A stretch of DNA of 19,309 nucleotides, from contig CAKSYU010000031.1 in NCBI GenBank assembly GCA_934524965.1, forward strand, positions 1 to 19,309, written 5' to 3'. The position numbers and the translations under genes were made by a program. Positions 7,565-15,182 of this stretch are shown here, one piece after another. The notes below the pieces were generated by a model, which worked only from the letters and a program-made list of their open reading frames with translations, had not been told where the DNA came from and made no database searches. The DNA is from an uncultured Angelakisella sp. GTDB taxonomy: Bacteria; Bacillota; Clostridia; Oscillospirales; Ruminococcaceae. Every line of letters begins with the position of its first letter. Position 1 is the first letter of the stretch.

Positions 7565-8211
7565 AACTGCTGCTGTGTAAGGAGCTGCGGCTGACCGCCG
7601 CGCCCATTACCTATGTGTTTTTGGCATTCGCGCTGATGACGCTGATCCCCGGATATCCCATTTTGGTGGGAGGGTTCTTTATCACCCTCGGCATTTTCTA
7701 CACCTTCCAGATGGCGAGGGAAAGCAATGATATTCTGTACACGGCGTTGCTGCCCTGCAAAAAGCGTGATGTGGTCGCCGCCAAATACGCCTTTTGTATC
7801 CTGATAGAGCTGGCGGGCTGGCTGCTGTGCGCCGCCCTGACTGCCCTGCGGCTGACGGTGCTGCGGGAGGCGGCGGTCTACACCCAAAATGCCATGATGA
7901 ACGCAAATCTTGCCTATCTCGGCTGGCTGCTTATTCTCTATGCGCTGTTTAACGGCATTTTCCTCGGCGTTTTTTTCCGTACCGCCTACAAGCTCGGCAA
8001 GCCGTTCCTTATCTTCGGTATTGTCGGCTTTGTGGTCATTACGCTGGCGGAGGCACTGCACCACTTCCCTCATCTGGAGGTGCTCAACTCCCAGACCGAG
8101 GGCTTTGCGCTTCAGTCGGTCGTGCTGGCGGCGGGAATCATAATTTATCTTCTTGTGACGGCGATCAGCTTCCGTGCTTCTCAAAGCCGGTTTGAGCGCA
8201 TTGACCTGTAA
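7561..8211 (+). CDS. ABC-2 type permease (ABC2_membrane_5 / PmtB-like)
   Basis: 216 residues with about six hydrophobic segments and the typical N-terminal MKLLLCKELRL amphipathic start. The segment ARESNDILYTALLPCKKRDVVAAKY, between the second and third membrane segments, matches the short permeases that pair with PmtA-like ATPases: N-D, then L-P, then R-D-V-V-x-A-K. Known relatives export phenol-soluble modulins or act in antimicrobial peptide resistance. This one is the membrane half of the exporter encoded by the overlapping upstream gene. A strong terminator ends the three-gene operon. Confidence 0.9.
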   Translation: MKLLLCKELRLTAAPITYVFLAFALMTLIPGYPILVGGFFITLGIFYTFQMARESNDILYTALLPCKKRDVVAAKYAFCILIELAGWLLCAALTALRLTVLREAAVYTQNAMMNANLAYLGWLLILYALFNGIFLGVFFRTAYKLGKPFLIFGIVGFVVITLAEALHHFPHLEVLNSQTEGFALQSVVLAAGIIIYLLVTAISFRASQSRFERIDL

Positions 8212-8222
8212 TTGAAAAACAT

Positions 8223-8264
8223 TCCCCCGAGGGCGCTTTGCCGCGCTTTCGGGGGAGATTTTTT
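8223..8264 (+). terminator. Terminator of the tetR-ABC operon
   Basis: An 8-bp outer stem TCCCCCGA/TCGGGGGA (8223-8230 with 8249-8256) with an inner GCGC/GCGC pairing is followed by six T at 8259-8264. Confidence 0.9.
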
Positions 8265-8267
8265 ATA

Positions 8268-8293
8268 AAAACAAAAAATCCCCCATAGGGGGA
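8268..8293 (-). terminator. Minus-strand intrinsic terminator right after a minus-strand promoter
   Basis: On the minus strand TCCCCC-TAT-GGGGGA (8293 down to 8279) is followed by TTTTTTG and more T. It cannot serve a plus-strand gene well because the T run is on the other side. It begins about two bases after the predicted start of the promoter at 8302-8330. Confidence 0.65.
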
Positions 8294-8301
8294 TCGACTC
8301 T

Positions 8302-8330
8302 ATCATACCGCAGCGGCGCCTGCTTTGCAA
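8302..8330 (-). promoter_or_regulatory. Minus-strand sigma-A-like promoter without a downstream gene
   Basis: Read on the minus strand: TTGCAA (8330-8325), a 17-base spacer, then TATGAT (8307-8302). The -10 box matches five of six positions and the -35 box four of six. Transcription would start near 8295, straight into the hairpin at 8293-8279, and further downstream only run antisense to the ABC permease. Confidence 0.5.
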
Positions 8331-8415
8331 GAATTATTTCTGCCGGTTTCTCAATTTCTCGCATTTCTCCAATTTGCGGGCGAGAGAGAAGTAAAATATC
8401 TATAAATTTGCAGCA

Positions 8416-8444
8416 TTGACGGCAGGACCTTGCAGCGGTATAAT
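8416..8444 (+). promoter_or_regulatory. Sigma-A promoter of pyrG
   Basis: TTGACG at 8416-8421, exactly 17 bases, then TATAAT at 8439-8444. Transcription should start at 8450-8453, next to a run of six T (8453-8458). This leaves a leader of about 155 bases before the pyrG ATG. Confidence 0.85.
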
Positions 8445-8450
8445 CTAAAC

Positions 8451-8560
8451 TGTTTTTTAGGGCGGGTCGGAGAGCCGACCGCAGCACCCACGCACCCACA
8501 AAGAGCGGCAGCGTTCCGTCCTGTCAAGCGACAGGCTTCGCTGACCCCTTTTTTGATGGG
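8451..8560 (+). promoter_or_regulatory. pyrG leader with candidate transcription attenuator
   Basis: The leader contains a terminator-like hairpin: GTCAAGCG (8523-8530) pairs with CGCTGAC (8539-8545) leaving one bulged A, and is followed by CCC and six T (8549-8554). Two competing structures are visible. GGTCGG (8465-8470) pairs locally with CCGACC (8475-8480). The overlapping GGGTCGG (8464-8470) can instead pair with CTGACCC (8541-8547) using one G-U wobble, which would take away the 3' arm of the terminator. CCTGTC/GACAGG (8520-8525/8530-8535) is a further exclusive pairing. Leader attenuation of pyrG is known in Bacillus subtilis, where G residues are added at a GGGC start under low CTP. 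Here the AGGGC is about 15 bases past the -10 box, too far to be that start. Confidence 0.55.
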
Positions 8561-8605
8561 TGTGTTTTATTGTGTGGTAAATACTGTGTGAGGAGTGAAA
8601 ATAGC

Positions 8606-10201
8606 ATGAAGTACATTTTTGTGACCGGCGGTGTGGTTTCCGGTTTGGGCAAGGGCATCTGCGCGGCGTCGCTGGGGCGGCTGCTGAAGCAGTGCGGGCT
8701 GCGGGTGAAGAACCAGAAGTTTGACCCATATTTTAATGTGGACCCCGGCACCATGAGCCCCTACCAGCATGGCGAGGTTTTTGTGACAGAGGACGGCGCC
8801 GAGACTGACCTTGACCTGGGGCATTACGAGCGCTTTGTGGACGAGGCGCTGGACGGAAACGCCTCGGTCTCCTCCGGCAAGATTCTTTGGAGCGTGCTGA
8901 ACCGCGAGCGGCAGGGCGGCTATCTGGGCGGCACGGTGCAGATCATTCCCCATATCACCGATGAGATCAAGCGGCGCATTTACGCCATGGAGGACGGCGA
9001 GACCGATGTGGTCATCAGCGAGATCGGCGGCACGGTGGGAGATATCGAAAGCCAGCCCTATCTGGAGGCGATACGACAGGTGGCGGTGGAAAAGGGCAGG
9101 GATAATGTCCTGTATATCCATGTGCCGCTTATCGTTTCCATTCCCGGCAGCGGCGAGCTGAAAAGCAAGCCCACCCAACACTCGGTAAAGGAGCTGCTGT
9201 CGGTCGGCATTCAGCCAGATATTCTGGTGTGCCGCACCGATGCCCCCATTACCGAGGAGGTACGGCACAAGATTGCGCTGTTCTGCAATGTGGAGGAGCG
9301 CTGCGTCATTCCCAATGTGACTGCCCACACCCTGTACGAGGTGCCGCTGCTGCTGGAACAGGAGGGACTGTGCGACGCCGTCTGCCGTCGGCTGGGGCTG
9401 GGGGAACGGACCCCCGATATGACCGAATGGACGGCGATGGTGGAGAAGATCAAAGGGGTTCATCGCCATGTGGAGATCGCGCTGGTGGGCAAGTACACCG
9501 GTCTGCGGGACGCATACCTCAGCGTGGCGGAGGCGCTGTTCCACGCCGGTACCGCCTGTGACGCCGAGGTGTCGATCCGTTGGATCGACAGCGAAACGCT
9601 GACGCCGGAGAATATTGCCGAAACGTTGGCAGGCTGCGGCGGCATACTGGTGCCCGGCGGCTTTGGCGACCGCGGCATTGAGGGCATGATACTGGCGGCG
9701 CAGTACGCGCGGGAAAATAAGATCCCCTACTTCGGTATCTGCCTTGGTATGCAGATCGCCGTGATCGAATTTGCCCGTGATGTGGCGGGCTGGCAGGACG
9801 CGAACAGTGCCGAGTTTTCCGGCACCACGGCGCACCCCGTTATTGCCCTGATGCCGGAGCAGGTAGGTGTGACCCAAAAGGGCGGTACCATGCGGCTGGG
9901 GCGTTATCCCTGCCGGCTGGCGGAGGGGACCCGTTCCCGTGAGCTGTACGGCGCCGAGGAGATCGGGGAGCGGCACCGCCACCGTTATGAGTTCAATAAT
10001 GAGTTCCGCACCGAGCTGCAAAAAGACGGCTTGACCCTTGCGGGAACTTCGCCGGACGGCTCGCTGGTGGAGATCGTGGAGATCGCAGATCACCCGTGGT
10101 ATGTGGGGTGTCAGTTCCACCCTGAATTCAAGAGCCGCCCCAACCGCCCGCACCCGCTGTTCTATGGGTTCGTCAAGGCTTCGCTGGAGCATATCGAATG
10201 A
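8606..10201 (+). CDS. pyrG: CTP synthase (glutamine-hydrolysing)
   Basis: 531 residues. The start is set at ATG 8606, not the upstream in-frame GTG at 8570, because AGGAG (8591-8595) lies ten bases before it and [17 protein letters not shown] is the canonical N-terminus. The synthetase domain (1 to about 265) shows the P-loop [30 protein letters not shown] and [13 protein letters not shown]. The glutamine amidotransferase domain (about 290-531) shows GGFGDRG, the nucleophile Cys in FGICLGMQ, and the HPE motif in [10 protein letters not shown] with its partner Glu. It converts UTP, ATP and glutamine to CTP, the last step of pyrimidine nucleotide synthesis, in the cytoplasm. It is monocistronic, with a leader that probably attenuates and a bidirectional terminator behind it. 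Confidence 0.98.
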   Translation: MKYIFVTGGVVSGLGKGICAASLGRLLKQCGLRVKNQKFDPYFNVDPGTMSPYQHGEVFVTEDGAETDLDLGHYERFVDEALDGNASVSSGKILWSVLNRERQGGYLGGTVQIIPHITDEIKRRIYAMEDGETDVVISEIGGTVGDIESQPYLEAIRQVAVEKGRDNVLYIHVPLIVSIPGSGELKSKPTQHSVKELLSVGIQPDILVCRTDAPITEEVRHKIALFCNVEERCVIPNVTAHTLYEVPLLLEQEGLCDAVCRRLGLGERTPDMTEWTAMVEKIKGVHRHVEIALVGKYTGLRDAYLSVAEALFHAGTACDAEVSIRWIDSETLTPENIAETLAGCGGILVPGGFGDRGIEGMILAAQYARENKIPYFGICLGMQIAVIEFARDVAGWQDANSAEFSGTTAHPVIALMPEQVGVTQKGGTMRLGRYPCRLAEGTRSRELYGAEEIGERHRHRYEFNNEFRTELQKDGLTLAGTSPDGSLVEIVEIADHPWYVGCQFHPEFKSRPNRPHPLFYGFVKASLEHIE

Positions 10202-10217
10202 TGAAATAAAAAAGATA

Positions 10218-10254
10218 AGGCAGAACAGGCATTTGACCGCCTGTTCTGCCTTTT
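10218..10254. terminator. Bidirectional terminator between pyrG and spoIVB
   Basis: A perfect 13-bp stem (10218-10230 with 10239-10251) with an 8-base loop has a short T run on the plus strand and an A-rich left flank at 10205-10213 that reads as T on the minus strand. It closes two convergent genes. Confidence 0.88.
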
Positions 10255-10258
10255 GGCA

Positions 10259-11488
10259 TTATGCCGCCGGTGCCAGCGCTGCCTCCAGCGCCTTTTCGTG
10301 GCTGCGTACCGTCTCGGCAAAGATGGCGTAGCCGCGGGCAGGGTCATCTACAAAGACATGGGTCACGGCGCCCACCAGCATTCCGTTCTGGATCAGCGGC
10401 GAGCCGCTCATGCCCTGTACGATGCCGCCGGTCTTTTGCAGCAGCGTTTCATCGATCACACGGATCACCATGTTCTGTCCCGCGCGTCCGGCGGAGCGCA
10501 GCACCTTTTCGATGACGACATCGTATTCCTGCGGAGTGCCGCCCTCGATGGTGGTCAGCATTTTTGCCGCGCCCTCCTCGACCTCATGGGAAAAAGCGAC
10601 CGGCATTCTGACGCCCTGCGGAATAAAATCCGAGCGCAGCTGCCCGCAGACGCCGCAGGTGCTGTTGGCGGTCAGCCCCGCGAAGATGTGTCCGGAGATG
10701 AACTGTCCCTTCAGCTCGCCGGGGGAGCCGCTTTTGCCGGCGGTATAGCCGGTAATGACCGCCTCCACCCCCTCGCCGGAGGAAAGAGTCATGATCTCGC
10801 CGGTATCCACATCACAGATGGGGTGTCCCAGACCGGAAAATGTGCGCGCCGTTTCATCGTAATAGGTGACGGTGCCGATGCCGGCGGAGCTATCCCGCAC
10901 CCAGACGCCGAGGTGCCAGCGGCTGTCGTTCAGGCTTTTTTGTGGGGTGATAAGGACCGTATGCTGCCTGCCCTGCCGCTGATAGCGAAGGCGGAGCTGT
11001 CTGCCGCCGCTGCTTTGCACCAAAGCGCCCATCTGTTCATTGGAGGTCAGCGTAATGCCGTCCAGTGTCAGCAGGATATCGCCGGTGGCAAGCCCCGCAT
11101 CCCGCGCGGGGTTGATGCGTTTGCCCTCACTGGAAAAATCGGTAAAGCCGACCACCATCAGCCCCTCGGTAAACATCTTAACGCCGAAAGGACGACCGGA
11201 GACCAGCACCGTTTCCCGCTCCACATAGCGGATCTCCACCGTCTTGACCGCAACGCCGAGCGGCAGGCGCAGTTCTGCCGCAGCCGCTGTTTCTCCGCTG
11301 CGCGCCACGGCGGTCTCCTCTCCGAAAACCGCAGTGATGTTCCCGGGCAGACGCATGGTGCTGCCGCGGGTCAGGGCGTATTCATCGGGCAGGCGTGCCT
11401 GCCAGTAAAGCGCCGAAGCCAGCACAACAAGCACCGCTGTGCCGAGGATCCAAAAGCCTGTGCGTATTGCTTTTCTGATAATGTTCAC
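10259..11488 (-). CDS. spoIVB: SpoIVB sporulation signalling serine protease (peptidase S55)
   Basis: 409 residues from a GTG at 11488, close to the family length of about 425. Residues 11-28 form the N-terminal membrane anchor. A PDZ domain spans about 100-180 (GLATGDILLTLDGI). The S55 peptidase domain has His222 in SGLGHPICD, Asp346 in VIRVIDETLL and Ser361 in GIVQGMSGSPLIQNG; the 15-residue Asp-Ser spacing equals that of the B. subtilis catalytic residues. SpoIVB is made in the forespore, secreted into the intermembrane space, and cleaves SpoIVFA, which triggers pro-sigma-K processing. The start is uncertain: AAGGGGGGTGA, an excellent Shine-Dalgarno, overlaps the GTG itself, so initiation could be at ATT (11482-11480). 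It lies 139 bases behind gerC. I see no convincing forespore promoter in that gap. Confidence 0.93.
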   Translation of the reverse strand: MNIIRKAIRTGFWILGTAVLVVLASALYWQARLPDEYALTRGSTMRLPGNITAVFGEETAVARSGETAAAAELRLPLGVAVKTVEIRYVERETVLVSGRPFGVKMFTEGLMVVGFTDFSSEGKRINPARDAGLATGDILLTLDGITLTSNEQMGALVQSSGGRQLRLRYQRQGRQHTVLITPQKSLNDSRWHLGVWVRDSSAGIGTVTYYDETARTFSGLGHPICDVDTGEIMTLSSGEGVEAVITGYTAGKSGSPGELKGQFISGHIFAGLTANSTCGVCGQLRSDFIPQGVRMPVAFSHEVEEGAAKMLTTIEGGTPQEYDVVIEKVLRSAGRAGQNMVIRVIDETLLQKTGGIVQGMSGSPLIQNGMLVGAVTHVFVDDPARGYAIFAETVRSHEKALEAALAPAA

Positions 11489-11627
11489 CCCCCTTTGGCT
11501 TTGGATAGGACAGCGCCCGCACTGATGCGCCGCCCTTACTGCTACTGTGCGCCGGAACGCGCCGATGATGTAATGAAAAATAATGCGGCAGATGCAGCGA
11601 AAGGGCAGGGTGGCAAAAACTGATCCG

Positions 11628-12617
11628 CTATGCCAGCAGTCCGCGCGGGTCGCGCAGAACAAAACGGGGAACAAATGTGATGCGGGAAAGGTCGATGGCA
11701 TCGGCATCAAAGCCGGCAAGCGCCGCCCGTGCCGCCAGCCCAAGAATATCGCTGCGGCGGGAATGCATAACGGTATTTTCCAGCATTTCCAGTTGTTTGA
11801 GCAGGTCGTTCCGCAAGGCGGTCTCCAGTGCCGCGCGGGTGGGGACAGTACCGTTCACTGCCTGAACCGTTACTTCCGCCGAGAGGTTCACCTCGGTCTC
11901 CCGCTGCTCATAGCGGACGCCGGAAACGGCAAGGCGGCGCAGCAGAACGGTGACTTCCGAGCCGTCAACAGATAGGGCGCGGCGGGTCTCGTCGGTGCGG
12001 CGCAGCAGCAGGCGGCAGAGATCATCGGGCGGCAGCGGCTCGGTGTAATCGCTGCTGCCGGTGGGCAGAAAGCCGCTTTCCCGCAATTTGCCCTCCTCCG
12101 TCGAAAGCCATGGCAGTAGTCCGTCCCGTCCCTCACCGTCCAGCAGGTTGATGAACTCCTTTAAGCCGCAGGAGCGGCAGTCGGTATAGCGGCAGGTAAG
12201 CAGTGCGGTAATATCATCGCCGGTGATATCCTCGCTGAGGACGGAAAGCGCATCATCGCACAGGGCAATCTGGATGTTGGGGGCGATCCTGCCGTCCGCC
12301 ATCAGCGAGAACAGATATGCCCGCAGGGTGCTGCCATCGGCAATGCCAGAAAAAACAATGCTTTGCAGCGCGCCAAGATATAGCTGCTCCCCGCTTTGCC
12401 GCTCGGCGGCGGAAAACAGCTCGGCAAAGCTCTCGCCTTGCACAGTCATCAGCTCGTTTTGCTCTTCTTTTATGATCTCCAGCACGGCGGTAAGGGGAGA
12501 AGCGGCACAATCCACCCCCATGGAGGAGATGACCAGTCGGGTGGTCACGGAACGCCCGCCGCAGCCCGATAAAAGGCAAAGCGCGGCGGCAAACAGTAGG
12601 GGAAGATATCGTTTCAT
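11628..12617 (-). CDS. Ger(x)C family spore germination lipoprotein
   Basis: 329 residues. The N-terminus is a lipoprotein signal with lipobox LSGC and lipidated Cys19. The body then follows the Ger(x)C pattern: a VISSMGVD-type first strand, LYLGALQSIVFS, and a C-terminal domain with LRNDLLKQLEML. GerC is the lipid-anchored subunit of the germinant receptor, on the outer face of the spore inner membrane. It overlaps gerB by four bases (ATGA), so the two are translationally coupled. It is somewhat shorter than the B. subtilis homologues of about 370-400 residues. Confidence 0.92.
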   Translation of the reverse strand: MKRYLPLLFAAALCLLSGCGGRSVTTRLVISSMGVDCAASPLTAVLEIIKEEQNELMTVQGESFAELFSAAERQSGEQLYLGALQSIVFSGIADGSTLRAYLFSLMADGRIAPNIQIALCDDALSVLSEDITGDDITALLTCRYTDCRSCGLKEFINLLDGEGRDGLLPWLSTEEGKLRESGFLPTGSSDYTEPLPPDDLCRLLLRRTDETRRALSVDGSEVTVLLRRLAVSGVRYEQRETEVNLSAEVTVQAVNGTVPTRAALETALRNDLLKQLEMLENTVMHSRRSDILGLAARAALAGFDADAIDLSRITFVPRFVLRDPRGLLA

Positions 12618-13627
12618 CGGTCAGCACCTCCTTTTTGCGCAGACTGCGCCTTGGTGGGGAGAAGCAGGAGCAGCAAAAGCCATACCAACGCCGCAATGCC
12701 CAGAACAGGGTAGACGGCAGCTTCCGCCCAGCCGGTGTAATGCAGCAGGATAATACCGGCGGCGCACAGTATCACGACCGCCCAAAACAGTGGCTTTGGG
12801 CGGCATCGGGTGTTTTCTCCCAGCCGCAGCGCTGCCGCCGCCAGCCCCGAAAGCCGGAAAAACGCGGCGGTGAGCAGCAAAAAGCAGTAGACCGGCACCA
12901 TGCCGGAAAGTCCGGCGGACTGTGCCAGCAGGTAGAGGGGATAGGGCTGCAGGCTGCCTAAGTGCCCCAGTACCAGCGCCGAAAGCAGCAGCAAAAAGTC
13001 GTTGAGCAGCCAGCCCGCCGGCGGCCACAGCAGCAGCGCGGCACTGCGTGAACGGTCGGTGCGGGGCAGAAAGGCAAACAGCAGCAGCGGCTCCGCCTGA
13101 CGGGGGAGAAGATACAGGATCTCGCTGCCAAGGCGGGAAATGTCCCGCTCCGGCGGGCGGAGATTCAGCATCGTTCCCTGCTGCAGTCCCCCAAGTGTAA
13201 GTAGCAGGACCCCGACCAAAAACAGAAACAGGCTGATAAAGGCGGCACGCCCCAGCGCCTCCTGCCCTGTGGCGGCAGCGGCAAATACCGTCCCCAGCAG
13301 CACCAAAAGCAGCAAAAGCGGGGAGAAGGCGCCCTCAAAAATGACACGGGCGGCGGAAAGAAGGGAGGACGCCGTGACCGCGAAATACCCAACAGCAAGC
13401 AGTGTGCCGAAAAGGGACAGGAAAGGGGAGAGGAGCTTTTCCGCGACAGCACGGCGGCGAAAAACGACCGCGAGCAGAAACACCGCCCCATAAGCGACCG
13501 CCGAGGCGGCTAAGGTCAGCAGCCCGTTGGCAAGGGACGGGCGATAGCAGAGCAGCCAGAAGCACTGCGAAAGCAGAAGAAGCGAGAAGATCTGTCCGCT
13601 GCCGCTGATATCACGGGTTCGGGTCAT
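12614..13627 (-). CDS. GerB family germinant receptor permease subunit
   Basis: 337 residues from ATG 13627, chosen because AAAGGGGG sits seven bases upstream; the longer frame would overlap gerA widely with non-family sequence. The protein is almost wholly hydrophobic with about ten membrane helices, as expected of the APC-superfamily endospore germination permease. It ends in a short basic tail. GerB subunits bind the germinant, commonly an amino acid, in the spore inner membrane. The start overlaps the end of gerA by 17 bases and the stop overlaps gerC by four. The specific germinant cannot be predicted. Confidence 0.9.
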   Translation of the reverse strand: MTRTRDISGSGQIFSLLLLSQCFWLLCYRPSLANGLLTLAASAVAYGAVFLLAVVFRRRAVAEKLLSPFLSLFGTLLAVGYFAVTASSLLSAARVIFEGAFSPLLLLLVLLGTVFAAAATGQEALGRAAFISLFLFLVGVLLLTLGGLQQGTMLNLRPPERDISRLGSEILYLLPRQAEPLLLFAFLPRTDRSRSAALLLWPPAGWLLNDFLLLLSALVLGHLGSLQPYPLYLLAQSAGLSGMVPVYCFLLLTAAFFRLSGLAAAALRLGENTRCRPKPLFWAVVILCAAGIILLHYTGWAEAAVYPVLGIAALVWLLLLLLLPTKAQSAQKGGADR

Positions 13628-15086
13628 TGCTTTGCCCCCTTTCCCCTTGGCGGGCGGAGGAAACATTGTAGTCCTCCTGTCCCAGTCGCCGCCAGCCGCT
13701 CCGCCAGAAAAGATCCCGCAGGGCGCGGGGCTGCCACGGCGCGATGGGCGCGGTGAGCGGCGTACCGAGGGTGTGCAGCGAGCAGAGATTGACCACCAGC
13801 AGCAAAAAGCCCAGCACCATGCCGTAAAGTCCCAATATCCCGCCGATGAAAATGAAGAGAAAGCGCAGGATCGTGACCGGCTCGTAAAGGCTGGGCACCG
13901 CAAAGGCACCCACAGCGGTCAGGGCAATAATGATGATCATGGGCAGCCCCACCAGTCCGGCTGTCACAATGGCATCGCCAATGACGATGCCGCCCACCAC
14001 GCTGAGGGTGTGCCCGATGGCATCTGGCAGGCGCAGCCCAGCCTCCCGCAGCAGCTCGTACAGCAGGAACAGCACCAGCGCTTCCCCCATGGCGGAAAGC
14101 GGCGTCGCGGCGACCGAGCCGAGAAAATCCGGCAGCAGCATGCGGGGGATACGCTCCGGATGAAAGGTAACGACTGCCACATAATAGCCCGGCAGCAGCA
14201 CGGTAAGAAAAAACGCCGCCAGCCGCAGCAGCCGCACAAATGCCGTAAAATAGGGGCGCTGGGTATAATCATCGAGGGTGTGGAAATGCTCGGTAAAGAG
14301 GTAGGGCGCGATCATTACATTGGGGCTGCCGTCCACCATAACGCCCACTCTCCCCTCCGTCAGCTTGGCGCACAGGGTATCGGGGCGTTGTGTGGTGCCG
14401 GTTCCGCCGAAAAGCGACGCTGCCCCCTTGCCGATAAACGCCTGCAAAAAACTGCTGTCCAGTACCAGCGGCAGCTTTGCCGCCATCAGACTTCGGCGTA
14501 CTCCATCCACCGTTTCGGGCGCCGCTGTATCCGAAAGATACACAAGCCGCACATTGGTGTGGCTCCGCCGTCCCAACCACAGGGTTTCCACTGTCAGATG
14601 AGGGGATTTGAGCCGGCGGCGTACCATGGCGGTATTGGTATTATTGCTTTCGGTAAAGCCCTCTCGTGAACCGCGCAGGTTCTTTTCCATCGCAGGCTCA
14701 CCGACGCTGCGTGTTTCAAACCCCTGATATCCCAGCGACAGCGCCTTGGGCACACCGTCCAGCATTACCATGGCAAATCCGCTCATCGCTCTGGCAAAAA
14801 GATCCTCATAGGTCTCCGTCACGCCCTGCTCGCTGCTGAATAAGAATTCCCGTTCCAACAGCTCCCATAGCTTTTCCGGCGTGTCGCCGGCAGGCTCCAG
14901 CCGGTTCAGGGGGCGCAGCAAAAAATCGCTGACCTGGCTGTTGGAAACCAGTCCGTCAAACATAAAGACCAGCCCCTTTACGCTGCCCAGCTTAAATTCC
15001 TCCAGTATTAAATCGGCGGAGCCGCGCATACCTTCTTCAATTCGCTCCCGCAGCAGGACAATGCTGCTATCCAGCTTTTCCGGCAT
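13611..15086 (-). CDS. GerA family germinant receptor subunit
   Basis: 491 residues from ATG 15086. The longer frame starting at GTG 15104 is rejected because its first codons contain the ribosome site GAGGGAG, six bases before this ATG. The N-terminal soluble domain (about 1-270) has the family sequences LGSVKGLVFMFDGLVS and VLDSSFLQAFIGKG. The motif VMVDGSPNVMIAPYLFTEHF follows near residue 280. Four to six membrane helices occupy about 295-450, including LPDAIGHTLSVVGGIVIGDAIV. GerA subunits assemble as a pentameric ligand-gated cation channel that starts germination. The gene leads the operon gerA-gerB-gerC. Confidence 0.95.
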   Translation of the reverse strand: MPEKLDSSIVLLRERIEEGMRGSADLILEEFKLGSVKGLVFMFDGLVSNSQVSDFLLRPLNRLEPAGDTPEKLWELLEREFLFSSEQGVTETYEDLFARAMSGFAMVMLDGVPKALSLGYQGFETRSVGEPAMEKNLRGSREGFTESNNTNTAMVRRRLKSPHLTVETLWLGRRSHTNVRLVYLSDTAAPETVDGVRRSLMAAKLPLVLDSSFLQAFIGKGAASLFGGTGTTQRPDTLCAKLTEGRVGVMVDGSPNVMIAPYLFTEHFHTLDDYTQRPYFTAFVRLLRLAAFFLTVLLPGYYVAVVTFHPERIPRMLLPDFLGSVAATPLSAMGEALVLFLLYELLREAGLRLPDAIGHTLSVVGGIVIGDAIVTAGLVGLPMIIIIALTAVGAFAVPSLYEPVTILRFLFIFIGGILGLYGMVLGFLLLVVNLCSLHTLGTPLTAPIAPWQPRALRDLFWRSGWRRLGQEDYNVSSARQGERGQSNDPNP

Positions 15087-15120
15087 TTTTCTCCCTCGCT
15101 TCACCGTAAAAGTTCCATTT

Positions 15121-15149
15121 CATTATGAGTAAAAAAAGCCGGATTATGT
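15121..15149 (-). promoter_or_regulatory. Candidate forespore (sigma-G/F) promoter of the gerA operon
   Basis: Read on the minus strand: ACATA (15149-15145), 17 bases, then CATAATG (15127-15121), about 35 bases before the gerA start. Both elements resemble sigma-F/sigma-G boxes (GYATA and CATNNTA), and germinant receptor operons are normally sigma-G controlled. No sigma-A promoter of similar quality is seen. Confidence 0.42.
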
Positions 15150-15151
15150 GC

Positions 15152-15182
15152 GGAATATGTGGCAGGAGTCCGGCAAATACTA
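15152..15182 (+). promoter_or_regulatory. Candidate forespore (sigma-G/F) promoter of the DUF421-DUF4363 pair
   Basis: GGAATA at 15152-15157, 18 bases, then AATACTA at 15176-15182, one base off the CATACTA form. It lies just before the ribosome site AGAGGTGAT at 15192-15200. It is back to back with the gerA promoter candidate. Confidence 0.38.

Larger units (their letters stand above)
8265..8605. other. Intergenic region between the ABC operon and pyrG
   Basis: No convincing gene lies in these 341 bases. A 78-codon minus-strand frame exists but has no ribosome site or recognisable protein. The region holds, in order, the minus-strand terminator and promoter, an unassigned AT-rich stretch 8331-8415, the pyrG promoter, and the pyrG leader with a terminator-like hairpin. 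Confidence 0.7.

Noticed and set aside
8459..8463. AGGGC in the pyrG leader as a B. subtilis-type G-stuttering start
   Set aside because: It is about 15 bases beyond the end of the -10 box; normal starts are 6-8 bases beyond, so that mechanism does not fit as drawn.
8263..8499. 78-codon minus-strand frame in the gap before pyrG
   Set aside because: It has no ribosome site or recognisable protein pattern, and it runs through the pyrG promoter and the minus-strand promoter-terminator unit.
8570..8605. Longer pyrG start at GTG 8570
   Set aside because: No ribosome site precedes it, the ribosome site AGGAG lies inside the extension, and the family N-terminus begins exactly at ATG 8606.
8567..10192. 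Long minus-strand open frame (541 codons) opposite pyrG
   Set aside because: It is a GC-driven shadow of the unmistakable pyrG gene.
10253..11623. Long plus-strand open frame (456 codons) opposite spoIVB
   Set aside because: It is the complement of a clear spoIVB; its translation is low in recognisable structure and it begins inside the terminator.
11489..11743. Extended N-terminus of spoIVB
   Set aside because: The extension overlaps gerC and the intergenic gap, and lacks the signal/anchor pattern that starts right after 11488.
13628..13909. Extended N-terminus of gerB
   Set aside because: The extension is a shadow of the gerA coding sequence, has no family similarity, and a good ribosome site marks ATG 13627.
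15087..15104. Longer gerA start at GTG 15104
   Set aside because: The extra six codons contain the ribosome site that serves ATG 15086.
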